Shown here piece after piece: positions 8,532-17,768 of a DNA stretch of 64,000 nucleotides (its first letter is position 1; each line of letters opens with the position of its first letter). Position numbers and translations under genes: made by a program. The notes under the pieces are model-generated. The model did not search any database and was not told the DNA's origin. It was given only the letters and a program-made list of their open reading frames with translations. Origin of the DNA: Gemmata massiliana (GTDB lineage Bacteria; Planctomycetota; Planctomycetia; Gemmatales; Gemmataceae); NCBI RefSeq assembly GCF_901538265.1, contig NZ_LR593886.1, positions 7,461,738 through 7,525,737 on the forward strand. Direction: 5' to 3'.

Positions 8532-8853
8532 CCAGAGATCAGAAAGCAGAGAACAGATCAGAAAGCAAAGAACAAAAGACAGAGGGCAGAAGGCAGAGGA
8601 CAGATCAGAAAGCAAAGAACAGAGAACGGTGCAGAGAATTAGGAGACAGAAAGCAGCAAAAAACACAAAACAGAAGACAGCGAACATGAGAGCGACGTAA
8701 AAACGATAACCGTGCGAGTGACTCGCGGTTCCGTTTTACCTCTGCTTGTCTTCTGATCTCTGTCTGCTGACCCCTACTCTGTTTTCTAACCTGACCTCTG
8801 TCTTCTGGCCTCTGACCTCTGGTTCCGGGTCGTGCGCCTCATACGGGTGGCTC
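8532..8853. repeat. Polypurine block followed by polypyrimidine block (degenerate CAGA-type repeats)
   Basis: This 322-base stretch holds no gene. From 8535 to about 8690 the plus strand is an A/G-rich array of degenerate units of the form CAGAAAGCAGAGAA and AGATCAGAAAGCA, broken only by isolated pyrimidines. From about 8740 to 8822 it becomes the opposite, C/T-rich (CTTCTGATCTCTGTCTGCTG). The two arms are imperfectly complementary, so the transcript or single strands could fold into a long imperfect hairpin. Similar CAGA units occur at 19596-19676 and 13425-13440. Confidence 0.85.
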
Positions 8854-9600
8854 ATGCGGGCGATTCTGAGCGACGTTCACGGCAACATTGAGGCGCTCGA
8901 CGCGGTCCTCGCCGACATCGCGCGGCTCCCGGTGTCGTCCGTCACGAGCTTGGGCGACATCGTGGGCTACGGCCCGAACCCGATCGAGTGCGTCGAGCGG
9001 GCGATGACCTGGAACCTCAACATTCTGGGCAACCACGACCACGCGGTCCTGTTCGACCCGTTCGGGTTCAGCCCGACCGCGGAAAAGGCCGCGCTCTGGA
9101 CCCGCGCGGTCCTGGAGAGCGCCCGGCGCGACGACATGTGGGCGTTCCTCTCCGAGCGCCCCAAGCAGTCCCGCGACGGCGCGTTCCTCTTCGTCCACGG
9201 GTCCGCTCGCAGTCCTACCAACGAGTACGTCTTCCCCGAGGACGTTTACAACGTCACGAAGATGACGAAGATCGGCGAGCAGATCGAGCGCTACTGCTTC
9301 GCGGGGCACACGCACGTCCCCGGCGTGTTCATCGAGCCGGAACCGGGCGCCCAGTGGCAGTTCCTCTCCCCGGAAGAGATCGACTACACCTGGCGCCTCG
9401 ACGACCGCAAGACGATCGTGAACGTCGGCTCGGTGGGCCAGCCGCGCGACGCGAACTGGCGCGCGTGCTACGTGACGCTCGACGGGCTCAACTTGGTCTT
9501 CCGGCGCGTACAATACGACGTGGAGAAGACCGTGGCGAAAATCTACTCGGTGCCCGAATTAAACGACTTCCTCGGCGACCGATTGCGCGAGGGTCGGTAA
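8854..9600 (+). CDS. Calcineurin-like metallophosphoesterase (YfcE/ApaH-type)
   Basis: This is a 248-residue dinuclear-metal phosphoesterase. The ATG at 8854 begins directly with the first metal motif SDVHGNIEALDAVL, followed by GDIVGYGPNP, LGNHDHA, a later His in FVHGSARSP and the terminal FAGHTHVPG motif, all characteristic of the family. The longer open frame upstream runs through the repeat block and is not coding. Members hydrolyse phosphodiesters or dinucleoside polyphosphates; the substrate here is unknown. It is 14 bases ahead of ackA, so it is probably cotranscribed with the phosphoketolase pathway genes. Confidence 0.9.
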   Translation: MRAILSDVHGNIEALDAVLADIARLPVSSVTSLGDIVGYGPNPIECVERAMTWNLNILGNHDHAVLFDPFGFSPTAEKAALWTRAVLESARRDDMWAFLSERPKQSRDGAFLFVHGSARSPTNEYVFPEDVYNVTKMTKIGEQIERYCFAGHTHVPGVFIEPEPGAQWQFLSPEEIDYTWRLDDRKTIVNVGSVGQPRDANWRACYVTLDGLNLVFRRVQYDVEKTVAKIYSVPELNDFLGDRLREGR

Positions 9601-9614
9601 GAAAGGCGGTCCGC

Positions 9615-10712
9615 GTGGCGGCACACATCCTCACGATCAACGCCGGCTCGTCGAGCACGAAGTTCGCCACGTTCACCGCGGGTGGAGCGCCCCAAGAAAT
9701 ATCGCACGGAAAACTCGAGCGCCTCGATAGTGCAGGCGCCGTCCTCGACGAACTCGAAGCACGCGGCGCGACGACGCAACTCGCGGGGATCGGGCACCGG
9801 CTCGTTCACGGCGGTTCGGACCGCGTGGCCTCGGAACTGGTCACCCCCGAGTTACTCCGCGACCTGAAACAACTCGAGCCACTCGACCCCACACACCTGC
9901 CCGCGGAACTCGAACTGATCGCGGCCTGCACGGAGCGCTTCCCCGGCGTCCCGCAAGTGGCGTGCTTCGATACCGCGTTCCACCGCGGGCTGCCCACAGT
10001 GGCCCGCACTCTACCGATCCCGCGGCGCTACCAAACTCAGGGCATTCGACGTTACGGCTTCCACGGGATCTCCTACGAGTTCCTGATGGAAGAACTCGCG
10101 CGCACAGCGGGCGCGGAAGTGGCGCGCGGGCGCATCGTACTCGCACACCTCGGCTCCGGCGCGAGCATGGCCGCCGTTCACAACGGGTCGTGCGTCGACA
10201 CCACGATGGGGTTCACGCCCACCGGCGGACTCGTGATGGGTACCCGAACCGGTGATCTCGATCCGGGCGTCTTGGTTCACCTCGCTCGAACCGAAAAACT
10301 GAGCGCGGATCAAATCGATAAGCTCGTGAACCGCGAATCCGGGTTGCGCGGGATCTCCGAAACCAGTTCCGATATCCGCGAGCTACTCGCACACGAGTCC
10401 ACGGACCCGCGTGCGGCCGAAGCGCTCGCCGTGTTCTGCTATCAAGCACGGAAGTGGATCGGCGCGATGGCCGCGGCACTCGGAGGGCTAGACACGCTCG
10501 TGTTTTCGGGCGGCATCGGGGAGAACGCGCCCGAAATTCGCACCCGTATCTGCGCGAACTTGGCGTTCCTCGGAGTGACCCTCGACCCGGTCCGCAACGC
10601 CGCAAGTGCCCCCGTCATTTCCCCGGACGGCTCCTCGACCACAGTGCGAGTCATTCGCACGAACGAAGAAGCCATGATCGCGCGAACCGTCTCGCGACTC
10701 CTCGCCCGCTAA
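9615..10712 (+). CDS. ackA: Acetate kinase
   Basis: It interconverts acetyl-phosphate plus ADP with acetate plus ATP in the cytosol. From the GTG at 9615 it gives 365 residues, somewhat shorter than the usual ~400. Diagnostic motifs appear in order: NAGSSSTKF, GHRLVHGG, CFDTAFHRGLP (catalytic Asp), RYGFHGISYEF (catalytic His), the HLGSGASMA phosphate loop, MGTRTGDLDPG (catalytic Arg), FSGGIGENAPEIR and the C-terminal RTNEEAMIA (Glu). Open sequence upstream of 9615 is an antisense-like frame within the phosphoesterase gene. It lies 99 bases before phosphoketolase, which makes its substrate. Confidence 0.95.
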   Translation: MAAHILTINAGSSSTKFATFTAGGAPQEISHGKLERLDSAGAVLDELEARGATTQLAGIGHRLVHGGSDRVASELVTPELLRDLKQLEPLDPTHLPAELELIAACTERFPGVPQVACFDTAFHRGLPTVARTLPIPRRYQTQGIRRYGFHGISYEFLMEELARTAGAEVARGRIVLAHLGSGASMAAVHNGSCVDTTMGFTPTGGLVMGTRTGDLDPGVLVHLARTEKLSADQIDKLVNRESGLRGISETSSDIRELLAHESTDPRAAEALAVFCYQARKWIGAMAAALGGLDTLVFSGGIGENAPEIRTRICANLAFLGVTLDPVRNAASAPVISPDGSSTTVRVIRTNEEAMIARTVSRLLAR

Positions 10713-10811
10713 TTCGCGCACGATATTTTCTGCCCCGCGGCACGCGCCTCGCATCTGTGCCGCGAAAACGGCCCCAGTCTCCGTCGCGTCGCCCCACCAA
10801 GGAACTTGCTA

Positions 10812-13217
10812 ATGCCTGAGCCGATCTCGGACGCGCTGATTCAGAAGATGGATGCGTACTGGCGGGCCGCGAACTACCTCTCCGTGGGCCAGATTTACCT
10901 ACTCGATAACCCGCTCCTTCGGGAACCGCTCCGGAAAGAGCACGTCAAAGCCCGGTTGCTCGGTCACTGGGGCACCACACCCGGGCTGAACTTCATCTAC
11001 GTCCACTTGAACCGCGTCATCCAGGAACGCGATCTGAACGTGCTGTACGTGTGCGGCCCCGGGCACGGCGGTCCCGGGATCGTGGCGAACGTCTACCTCG
11101 AAGGAACGTACAGCGAGGTATACCCGCAAATCTCCCAAGACGTCGCCGGGATGAAACACCTGTTCAAGCAGTTCAGTTTCCCCGGCGGGATTCCGAGTCA
11201 CGTCGCGCCGGAAACGCCGGGCAGCATCCACGAGGGCGGCGAACTCGGCTACGCGCTCTCACACGCCTACGGCGCGGTCTTCGATAACCCCGACCTCATC
11301 GCGGCCTGCGTGGTCGGCGACGGCGAGGCCGAAACCGGACCACTCGCGACCAGTTGGCACTCGAACAAGTTCCTCGACCCCGTTCGCGACGGTGCGGTTC
11401 TGCCCATCCTGCACCTGAACGGCTACAAGATCGCTAACCCGTGCTTCCTCGCACGCATCCCGGAAGACGAACTCCGCAAGCTGCTCGAGGGCTACGGCTA
11501 CGCGCCGCACTTCGTCACCGGACACGATCCCGTTCCGGTTCACAAACAAATGGCCGTTGCACTTGATGCGTGCGTGACCGAGATCCGGCGCATCCAAACC
11601 GAGGCCCGCACCAACGGCTTCCGCGCGCGCCCGCAATGGCCCATGATCGTGCTGCGCACCCCGAAGGGCTGGACGTGCCCGAAGGAAATCGACGGGAAGG
11701 TGTGCGAAGGCTCGTGGCGCAGTCACCAGGTGCCGATGAGCGAGGCCGGCACGGAGAGCCACTTGCGCGTGCTCGAAGGCTGGATGAAGTCGTACCGCCC
11801 GGAGGAACTGTTCGATGCGACCGGGCGCTTCAAGTCGGAATTAGCGGAACTGGCGCCAAAGGGCACAAAGCGCATGGGCGCGAACCCGCACGCCAACGGC
11901 GGGAAGCTCCTACGTGACCTGGCGCTTCCGGACTTCCGCACCTACGCCGTGGACGTACCCAACCCCGGCGCGGCCACCGCGGAATCGACCCGCGTGCAGG
12001 GCAAGTACCTGCGCGACGTCATGAAACTAAACCTGGACGCGAAGAACTTCCGCCTGTTCTCACCGGACGAACTCGCGTCCAACCGGTGGCAGGACGTGCT
12101 GGACGTAACGAACCGCTGCTACACAGCCGAGATCATCCCCGGCGACGACCACCTCGCGCCCGACGGCCGCGTCATGGAGGTACTCAGTGAGCACCAGTGC
12201 CAGGGGTGGCTCGAAGGTTACCTGCTCACCGGACGGCACGGGTTCTTCAGTTGCTACGAGGCGTTCATTCACATCGTCGATTCGATGTTCAACCAGCACG
12301 CGAAGTGGCTGAAGGTGTGCCGACACATCCCCTGGCGCGCGCCGGTGGCGAGCCTCAACTACTTACTCAGCTCACACGTGTGGCGCCAGGACCACAACGG
12401 CTTCAGTCACCAAGACCCAGGCTTCCTCGACCACGTGGTGAACAAGAAGGCGGAAGTCATCCGCGTGTACCTGCCGCCTGACGCGAACTGCCTCCTGAGC
12501 GTCACCAACCACTGCCTGCGCAGCCGGAACTACGTGAACGTCGTTGTGGCTGGTAAGCAACCCAGTCCGCAGTGGCTCACGATGGACGAGGCCATCAAGC
12601 ACTGCGACGCGGGCGTGGGGATCTGGGAGTGGGCATCGACCGCGGGGACCGGCGAACCAGACGTAGTGCTCGCGTGCTGCGGCGACGTGCCGACGCTGGA
12701 GGTACTCGCCGCGGCCGACCTACTGAGGCACTACATTCCCGACCTGAAAGTGCGTGTCGTAAACGTCGTGAATCTCATGAAACTCCAGCCCACAAAAGAG
12801 CACCCGCACGGACTGTCCGACCCGGAGTTCGACGCGCTATTCACGAAGGACAAGCCGGTCATCTTCAACTTCCACGGGTACCCGTGGCTCATTCACCGGC
12901 TCACCTACCGGCGCACGAATCACAGAAATTTGCACGTGCGGGGTTACAAGGAAGAGGGCACCACCACGACGCCCTTCGATATGTGTGTGCTGAACGAAAT
13001 CGACCGGTTCAAACTGGTAACCGACGTGATCGAGCGCACGCCGGGGCTGGCGGCACGCGCGGCTAGCGTGAAAGCGGCGATGGAAGCCAAACACGCCGAG
13101 CACCGGCGCTACGTGAACGAGCACGGGACCGACATGCCGGAAATAAGCGGGTGGGAGTGGGGCCGCCGCGGACACGCCCCGAGCGGCTCGAGCGATACCG
13201 GCGGGGACAATGCGTGA
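10812..13217 (+). CDS. xfp: Xylulose-5-phosphate/fructose-6-phosphate phosphoketolase
   Basis: This thiamine-diphosphate enzyme cleaves xylulose-5-phosphate (or fructose-6-phosphate) with phosphate to acetyl-phosphate and a sugar phosphate. At 801 residues it has the standard length. Visible features are the N-terminal [24 protein letters not shown], the ThDP/Mg motif region [11 protein letters not shown] and the [14 protein letters not shown] segment of the pyrimidine-binding domain. The ATG at 10812 is preferred because AAGGA lies 8 bases upstream; a TTG at 10806 is also in frame. With ackA directly upstream this gives a pathway yielding one ATP per acetyl-phosphate. Confidence 0.95.
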   Translation: MPEPISDALIQKMDAYWRAANYLSVGQIYLLDNPLLREPLRKEHVKARLLGHWGTTPGLNFIYVHLNRVIQERDLNVLYVCGPGHGGPGIVANVYLEGTYSEVYPQISQDVAGMKHLFKQFSFPGGIPSHVAPETPGSIHEGGELGYALSHAYGAVFDNPDLIAACVVGDGEAETGPLATSWHSNKFLDPVRDGAVLPILHLNGYKIANPCFLARIPEDELRKLLEGYGYAPHFVTGHDPVPVHKQMAVALDACVTEIRRIQTEARTNGFRARPQWPMIVLRTPKGWTCPKEIDGKVCEGSWRSHQVPMSEAGTESHLRVLEGWMKSYRPEELFDATGRFKSELAELAPKGTKRMGANPHANGGKLLRDLALPDFRTYAVDVPNPGAATAESTRVQGKYLRDVMKLNLDAKNFRLFSPDELASNRWQDVLDVTNRCYTAEIIPGDDHLAPDGRVMEVLSEHQCQGWLEGYLLTGRHGFFSCYEAFIHIVDSMFNQHAKWLKVCRHIPWRAPVASLNYLLSSHVWRQDHNGFSHQDPGFLDHVVNKKAEVIRVYLPPDANCLLSVTNHCLRSRNYVNVVVAGKQPSPQWLTMDEAIKHCDAGVGIWEWASTAGTGEPDVVLACCGDVPTLEVLAAADLLRHYIPDLKVRVVNVVNLMKLQPTKEHPHGLSDPEFDALFTKDKPVIFNFHGYPWLIHRLTYRRTNHRNLHVRGYKEEGTTTTPFDMCVLNEIDRFKLVTDVIERTPGLAARAASVKAAMEAKHAEHRRYVNEHGTDMPEISGWEWGRRGHAPSGSSDTGGDNA

Positions 13218-13244
13218 ATTAGTCCCGTTCCTGTTTCCTTGTAG

Positions 13245-13337
13245 CGAGCCGCGACCGCAAGGGAGCGGGAGTGGCTCCCGTTTATCGTCGCGGTTCCACA
13301 CGCACGGGAGGCTCCGCTCCCTTGCGGTCGCGGCTCG
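13245..13337. repeat. Inverted repeat with arm shared with 58634-58730
   Basis: A 24-base arm (13245-13268) pairs perfectly with 13314-13337; an inner CTCCCG/CGGGAG stem (13275-13280 with 13305-13310) extends it. The same arm sequence recurs at 58634-58657. It follows the phosphoketolase stop by 27 bases and could act as a terminator or mRNA 3' stabiliser. Confidence 0.85.
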
Positions 13338-13394
13338 TTCAGATGCTACGTGGATCTCGAAACGAGTCTAGCGTCACGCGGCAAATCAGAAAAC

Positions 13395-13507
13395 AAATCG
13401 GCCACGGATGAACACAGAAGACACGGATCAGAGAATAGAATTCGGATTTGGCCCCGATTCTCTATTCTGTCCGATCCGTGTTTTCTGTGTTCATCCGTGG
13501 CCGATTT
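13395..13507. repeat. Long inverted repeat between convergent genes
   Basis: The left arm from 13395 (about 36 bases, containing CCACGGATGAACACAGAA) is complementary to 13472-13507 with a single G/T-type mismatch. The spacer has further CAGAGAATAGAA-type complementarity. With the preceding inverted repeat it fills the 300 bases between the convergent xfp and DUF1573 genes; no gene is present. The core resembles the GATAAACGCAGAT units at 17769 and 19672. Confidence 0.85.
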
Positions 13508-13518
13508 CTAACCTCGTC

Positions 13519-14625
13519 TCACTTCGTCCCTTCCGCCTCGACGGGGAGTAGCGCGCCACCTTCGCCCGGTTGATCGGTGCGGATACGCAGTTGACGGGCA
13601 ACGGCCCCTGCAGTCTTCGGCGCGAACTTCACCACCAGCACCTGAACCGGGAGCGCGGCGGGAGCGGCGGGGAGGTCGACCGTGATCCCGTCGCCGGCGC
13701 CGTCCACGCCCACGATCTTGAACGGCTTCGCGGCCCGCACCAGAATCCGCTGCGACGCGGACTCTCCCACCTTCGCTTCGAGGCGTGCCTTGCCCGGCGC
13801 GAGTTCGAGCGGCGCCACCACGGTCCCGGTCACCCCGATCTGGATGAGCGGGTTCGTCGGGTCGTTCGTCTTCAGGGTGATCTGCTCGGAGATCGGACCG
13901 GGTGCCGCGCGCACGCTGAGTGTCACGTCCACCTGATATTCCGCTCCCCCGCGGAGCGGCCCGCCGCGGCCCACCTCGGACAGCTTCACCTCGAACGGCC
14001 AGTTCCCCTGCACCACCTCGGTCACCTTCCAGTCGCGCGTGCGGCCGGAGTACTTGATCTGCACGGACTGGTTCAACCGCGTGCCCTGCGGGACGGTACC
14101 GAACCCGATGGCCCCGGGGGTCAGGCTCACGTCCGTGCGGCTCGTCGCGGACACGCGGATCGCGGCCGTGGACACGAACTTGGGACCGAACGTGACGTAA
14201 AAAGTCTGAGAGTTCTGGCCGACGAACTTGGCGGAGTTCATCGTCACCGTGAACTCGCCCGTTTCATTCGGCGCCAGCTCCTTCGTCATGGGGACGTAGT
14301 CGAGGCACGAACAGGTCAAACGCACGTCCGTGATCTGCATCGGAACGTCGTAAATGTTCGTGACCGTGAACTTGTGAACGCAGAGCGTGCCGTGCGGCAC
14401 CTCGCCGAAGTTGTGCGTGATGAGCGCGGGCGCGGCCTGTTCGCGGTTGTTCGCGATATCGGGCAGGAAGAACTTGTTGGCCCACGGCGCCTGCGTGCTC
14501 GGCTGTGCCGCCGCTGCTGGTGCGGGTGTGGGCGACGCGGGCTTGGCCGTTGGCCCGGCGAGCGATACTGTCGTTAAACTCAACCCAATCGCCGAAACCG
14601 TTATCGAGCGTAAAACTCGTTTCAT
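13519..14625 (-). CDS. Secreted DUF1573-domain protein
   Basis: The 368-residue protein has an N-terminal signal peptide (RSITVSAIGLSLTTVSLAGP) followed by a Pro/Ala/Thr linker. Next comes an immunoglobulin-like DUF1573 domain with HNFGEVPHGT, FTVTN and the Cys pair LTCSCLDY. Two more beta-sandwich stretches follow (IGFGTVPQGTRLNQSVQIKY; ITLKTNDPTNPLIQIGVTG). It probably acts in the periplasm or on the surface; the precise role is unknown. The ATG at 14625 is the natural start, with the conserved MKR of the signal peptide. Confidence 0.85.
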   Translation of the reverse strand: MKRVLRSITVSAIGLSLTTVSLAGPTAKPASPTPAPAAAAQPSTQAPWANKFFLPDIANNREQAAPALITHNFGEVPHGTLCVHKFTVTNIYDVPMQITDVRLTCSCLDYVPMTKELAPNETGEFTVTMNSAKFVGQNSQTFYVTFGPKFVSTAAIRVSATSRTDVSLTPGAIGFGTVPQGTRLNQSVQIKYSGRTRDWKVTEVVQGNWPFEVKLSEVGRGGPLRGGAEYQVDVTLSVRAAPGPISEQITLKTNDPTNPLIQIGVTGTVVAPLELAPGKARLEAKVGESASQRILVRAAKPFKIVGVDGAGDGITVDLPAAPAALPVQVLVVKFAPKTAGAVARQLRIRTDQPGEGGALLPVEAEGTK

Positions 14626-14711
14626 TCGCGAACCTCCCGACCGACCGATCCCCGTTGGGCGATCAGTGCAATCCTACATCGGCGGGCAAGGGGTCCGGGG
14701 TAACAACGAAC

Positions 14712-14741
14712 GGAGCCCGCGCGAGTGGTCGCGCGGGCTCC
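14712..14741 (-). terminator. Strong hairpin after the epimerase gene
   Basis: A 13-bp perfect GC-rich stem (14712-14724 with 14729-14741) with a 4-base loop lies 46 bases past the minus-strand stop of the epimerase gene. The following bases are only moderately T-rich (TTCGTTGTT), so it is a likely but not textbook terminator. Confidence 0.65.
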
Positions 14742-14786
14742 GGTGTTGGACATCTGGTGAGTTCGCTACGGCCGCTACACGTGGAC

Positions 14787-15647
14787 CTATCCGCAGCACG
14801 TGCTCGAACCGCTCAACTGTTCCTTGATGAACTTGATGCCCTTCGTGTAAACGTCCTCTGCGGTCGGGAACAGGTCGCGCCATACCTTCGTTGCGGCGGC
14901 GATATCCGGGAGCGCGCGCCCGAACGATTCGATCGTCATCCACCCGTCGTATTTAATGTCGGCCAGCGCACCGAACGTGTCGTCCCAGTTCACCTGTCCC
15001 GTACCCGGGATGCCCCGGTCGTTCTCACTAATGTGAACGTGTGCCAGCACCGGAGCGATCGTGCGGATCGCCGCGGCTGGGTCTTTCTCCTCGATGTGTG
15101 CGTGGAAGCTGTCGTACATCGTGCGGAGGTTCGGGTGGTCCACCATCTTCACCAGTTCGACGGCCTGCGCCGCGGTGTTGATGAGGTAGCACTCGAACCG
15201 GTTGAGGTACTCGACCGCCATCATCAGGTTCGCCTGCTTCGCGAACTCGGCGACCTGTCGGAGCACGTCGGCGGAGTGCTTCTTCTCGTCCGCGGTCGGC
15301 CCGGTCCCGGTGAACTCGCCGATGGCCGAGTGGTACGGGCCGCACACGGTTTCCGCGCCGAGCACGTGGTTGATCTCGACCACCGTTTTGAGCCACTCCA
15401 CCGCCTTCTGGCGCGTGGCCGCGTCCGGGCTGGCGGCGTTCGTTTCCTTCGTCAGAATGGTGACGGTGGTACACTTCAGCCCGAGCCGGTCGAGTTCGGC
15501 GCGAACGGGCTTGTAGTCGCTCGGCGCGCCCCCGAACACCGGCAGTTCGACGCCGTCGAACCCCGCGGCCTTGAGTTTGGCCAGCAGCGGGAAGTGCTCG
15601 GCGGTCACCTGACCGGTCCAGAGGAGCAGGTTCATCCCGAGTTTCAT
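14787..15647 (-). CDS. Sugar phosphate isomerase/epimerase, ketose 3-epimerase-like TIM barrel
   Basis: This 286-residue AP-endonuclease-2/xylose-isomerase-like TIM barrel most resembles D-tagatose/D-psicose 3-epimerases. Metal-ligand segments are present in order: a Glu in VEYLNRFE, Asp/His in YDSFHAHIEE, HVHISENDRGIPGTG and the final Glu in MTIESFGR. The ATG at 15647 is chosen because GGAG stands 6 bases upstream; a TTG at 15659 is also in frame. It is cytosolic with no signal peptide. Which ketose or cyclitol it acts on cannot be decided. Confidence 0.85.
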   Translation of the reverse strand: MKLGMNLLLWTGQVTAEHFPLLAKLKAAGFDGVELPVFGGAPSDYKPVRAELDRLGLKCTTVTILTKETNAASPDAATRQKAVEWLKTVVEINHVLGAETVCGPYHSAIGEFTGTGPTADEKKHSADVLRQVAEFAKQANLMMAVEYLNRFECYLINTAAQAVELVKMVDHPNLRTMYDSFHAHIEEKDPAAAIRTIAPVLAHVHISENDRGIPGTGQVNWDDTFGALADIKYDGWMTIESFGRALPDIAAATKVWRDLFPTAEDVYTKGIKFIKEQLSGSSTCCG

Positions 15648-15771
15648 GTGGATCTCCAACGGGAAAGGTTTGCGGCATTGTCCGGCACGGTGAGCGCCGC
15701 GGCAACGGGCGAGCGGAAAAACATCGCGCCGCGGTATACTGGAGAACGGCCCCGAATCCGGAGGAACGCGA

Positions 15772-16479
15772 ATGCCCCTGCGCGATCATTTTCATCCGCC
15801 TCTGAGCTACGAATTGGAATGGCACTCGTTCCACAACGGTTGGGCCATGGTCCTCGCCGCGAATCTCAATACGCACCTCCCGGACGGGTTTCGGGCAGCG
15901 CCGAACGTTCAGCCCGGGATCGAGATTGATGTGGCAACTTACGGAGGAAGCCATTCGCACGCCCCGGCGGAACCCGCACTCGGTTCATGGCAACCGAGTG
16001 CGGCAACCGTTACGCTCCCGTTCGAGTTAGCCGGCGAATCGACAGAGGTGTTGGTTCACGGCCATAGAGACGGACGATACTTGGCGGGCGCGATCGAACT
16101 CGTGAGTGAGGGAAACAAGGACCGTAAAGAGAGCCGTGAGGCGTTCGTCTCTAAATGCGAAACGCTTCTTCAGCGCGGAGTCGGCGTCGTGATCGTCGAT
16201 CTCGTAACGACGCGCACCGCCAACCTCCACGACGCACTGATGGCGCGCCTCGGGAACCCCGACGCAGCGCGTTCGGGCGAGCGCCTCTACGTTACCTCGT
16301 ACAGCCCGCGCGGTAAAAACGGGAGCGCGCGGTTGTCCGTGTGGTGCGAACCACTTGTACTCGGCTCCCCCCTCCCGAAAATGCCGCTGTGGTTGCTCTA
16401 CGGCCCCTGTGTACCGGTCGAACTCGAAACGACTTACGAGGACACGTTCCGTCAGCTCCGGCTCCCCACCGGGCCCTGA
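15772..16479 (+). CDS. DUF4058-family protein
   Basis: A 235-residue soluble protein opens MPLRDHFHPPLSYELEWHSF, the pattern I associate with DUF4058 proteins of planctomycetes and cyanobacteria. It continues with predicted beta strands around an ExD-type segment (IEIDVATYGG) and VVIVDLVTTRTANLH. The latter resembles the acidic core of restriction-endonuclease-like (PD-(D/E)xK) folds, but I could not confirm a full catalytic set. It lies divergently from the epimerase gene. Function unknown. Confidence 0.7.
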   Translation: MPLRDHFHPPLSYELEWHSFHNGWAMVLAANLNTHLPDGFRAAPNVQPGIEIDVATYGGSHSHAPAEPALGSWQPSAATVTLPFELAGESTEVLVHGHRDGRYLAGAIELVSEGNKDRKESREAFVSKCETLLQRGVGVVIVDLVTTRTANLHDALMARLGNPDAARSGERLYVTSYSPRGKNGSARLSVWCEPLVLGSPLPKMPLWLLYGPCVPVELETTYEDTFRQLRLPTGP

Positions 16480-16786
16480 CCCACCGTTTATGTCTACCCC
16501 TCACGGAACGATCTTCCGCGAGCAAGAAAGTCCGGCACAAAAAAATATCAGTCTCTCGGAAGCAGCGGCGCCCGCACACCACGAGAGACACAACATAAAC
16601 CGTAGGCTCGAGCGCAACTAGGTGCGCGGAGGAGCCGCAGTCGACTTCCGTACCACCGATATGAAACCTTTCGGCCAAACAATATTCAAACCCTAACCTT
16701 TGCCACTCTGTCGAGACGGAACCAAGAGCTTCCAGGGCGCCCCGTGCCGAGCGAGTAAAGCGCGAAAAATCTGTGCGGGAGCGAAA
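16480..16786. other. Intergenic region without a clear gene
   Basis: After the DUF4058 stop this stretch shows only one small open frame, 16490-16621 (43 codons, MSTPHGTIFREQES). It has no ribosome binding site or recognisable similarity and I do not call it a gene. The 16660-16700 part is AT-richer and could hold the promoter of the following secreted-protein gene. Confidence 0.5.
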
Positions 16787-16816
16787 ACGGGAACCAGGAG
16801 GTTCCCGTCTTTTGTT
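16787..16816 (+). terminator. Hairpin with T-rich tail in the leader of the first paralogue
   Basis: A 9-bp stem (16787-16795 with 16800-16808) with an AGGA loop is followed by CTTTTGTTT. It sits 43 bases before the start codon of the first small secreted paralogue, so it could terminate upstream transcription or act as a leader attenuator. Confidence 0.6.
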
Positions 16817-16858
16817 TCGTTGCCAGCACCGCTGCCCATCTCGTACCGAGGAGTACCC

Positions 16859-17269
16859 ATGTTCCGCACCGCATTCACCTTCGCCGCGCTCGCGTTGTTC
16901 GCAGTCCCCACCGCGGCGGACGACAAGAAGCCGGCCACGGGCTGCACCGGGATCGTTGAGGACGCGAAGCTCGCAGAAGACGCGCCCGTGAATGGCGTCA
17001 TTGTGTCCCAAAAGGCGTGGGACAAGTTGATCAAATCGTGGGACATCAAGAACCCACCGAAGGTCGACTTCGACAAGGAATTTCTGATCGTTGGAAAAAC
17101 TATCGGGAGCCGACTTTCCATCACCACCAAACTCGACGAGAACGGTGACCTGAAGGTCACGGCCGATGCTACCACCGACCGCCTCGAGCGGGGCTTCGGC
17201 TACGCAGTCAAGGTTGTGAGCAAGAACGGTGTCAAAACCGTGAACGGAAAGGAACTGCCGAAGGAGTAG
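16859..17269 (+). CDS. Small secreted protein, first of a tandem paralogue pair
   Basis: A 136-residue protein begins at the ATG at 16859, preceded by GAGGAG. It has an Ala-rich signal peptide (FTFAALALFAVPTAADDKK). The mature part follows the pattern DAPVNGVIVSQKAWDKLIKSWDIKNPPKVDFDKEFLIVG and ends KNGVKTVNGKELPKE. The next gene encodes a clear paralogue with the same opening, core and last seven residues (GKELPKE). It contains one Cys near the mature N-terminus. The function is unknown; it is probably periplasmic. Confidence 0.8.
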   Translation: MFRTAFTFAALALFAVPTAADDKKPATGCTGIVEDAKLAEDAPVNGVIVSQKAWDKLIKSWDIKNPPKVDFDKEFLIVGKTIGSRLSITTKLDENGDLKVTADATTDRLERGFGYAVKVVSKNGVKTVNGKELPKE

Positions 17270-17293
17270 CGCACAAAATCGCCGCACGCGAAA

Positions 17294-17315
17294 ACGGGAG
17301 CCACGTGGCTCCCGT
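17294..17315 (+). terminator. Hairpin between the tandem paralogues
   Basis: An 11-bp perfect palindromic stem (17294-17304 with 17305-17315) lies 25 bases past the stop of the first paralogue and 36 bases before the second. Its outer stem matches that of the hairpin at 16787 apart from compensating base changes. Confidence 0.6.
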
Positions 17316-17350
17316 CTGTATGGTGTCGCCGCCACTCACCGGAACCCGTC

Positions 17351-17764
17351 ATGCTCCGCGTCACATTTGCACCGATTGCCGTCGCACTGCTGCTCACTCC
17401 CGCTTGGGCTGCGGAACCACGGAAGGAAAAGCCCACGGTCGAACTGGCCGGGGACATCAAGGACGAAGCGCTTCAAAAAGAAGCCCCCGCGGACGGAGTA
17501 ATCATCTCCGAGAAAGGCTGGGAGAAACTTGTCAAGGCGTGGGGCATCAAGGACGCGCCGAAGGTGGATTTCACGAAAGAGCTTCTGGTCGTCGGCACCT
17601 GGCGCGGCAGCACGTTCAACATCACCCCGACTGTAAAAGACGGCGACCTTACCGTATCCGCGTTCGGCACGAAAGATCTGCGCGAGGGGTTCCGGTGGAA
17701 GATCGCGTCCGTCAAATGCGACGGGATCAAAAGCGTGAAGGGGAAAGAACTCCCGAAGGAGTAA
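17351..17764 (+). CDS. Small secreted protein, second of the tandem paralogue pair
   Basis: The 137-residue protein has a signal peptide (VTFAPIAVALLLTPAWAAEP). Its mature region parallels the preceding gene: EAPADGVIISEKGWEKLVKAWGIKDAPKVDFTKELLVVG and the same GKELPKE ending. The pair therefore arose by local duplication and then diverged, especially near the mature N-terminus. No catalytic motif is evident. It converges on the UPF0261 gene, with a 37-bp perfect inverted repeat between them. Confidence 0.8.
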   Translation: MLRVTFAPIAVALLLTPAWAAEPRKEKPTVELAGDIKDEALQKEAPADGVIISEKGWEKLVKAWGIKDAPKVDFTKELLVVGTWRGSTFNITPTVKDGDLTVSAFGTKDLREGFRWKIASVKCDGIKSVKGKELPKE

Positions 17765-17768
17765 AAGG

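Noticed and set aside
8988-9614. Upstream extension of the acetate kinase frame
   Set aside because: It overlaps the metallophosphoesterase in another frame and is Arg-rich; acetate kinase similarity starts only at the GTG at 9615.
16490-16621. 43-codon open frame after the DUF4058 gene
   Set aside because: It has no ribosome binding site and no similarity or hydrophobic pattern; its length is within chance expectation.
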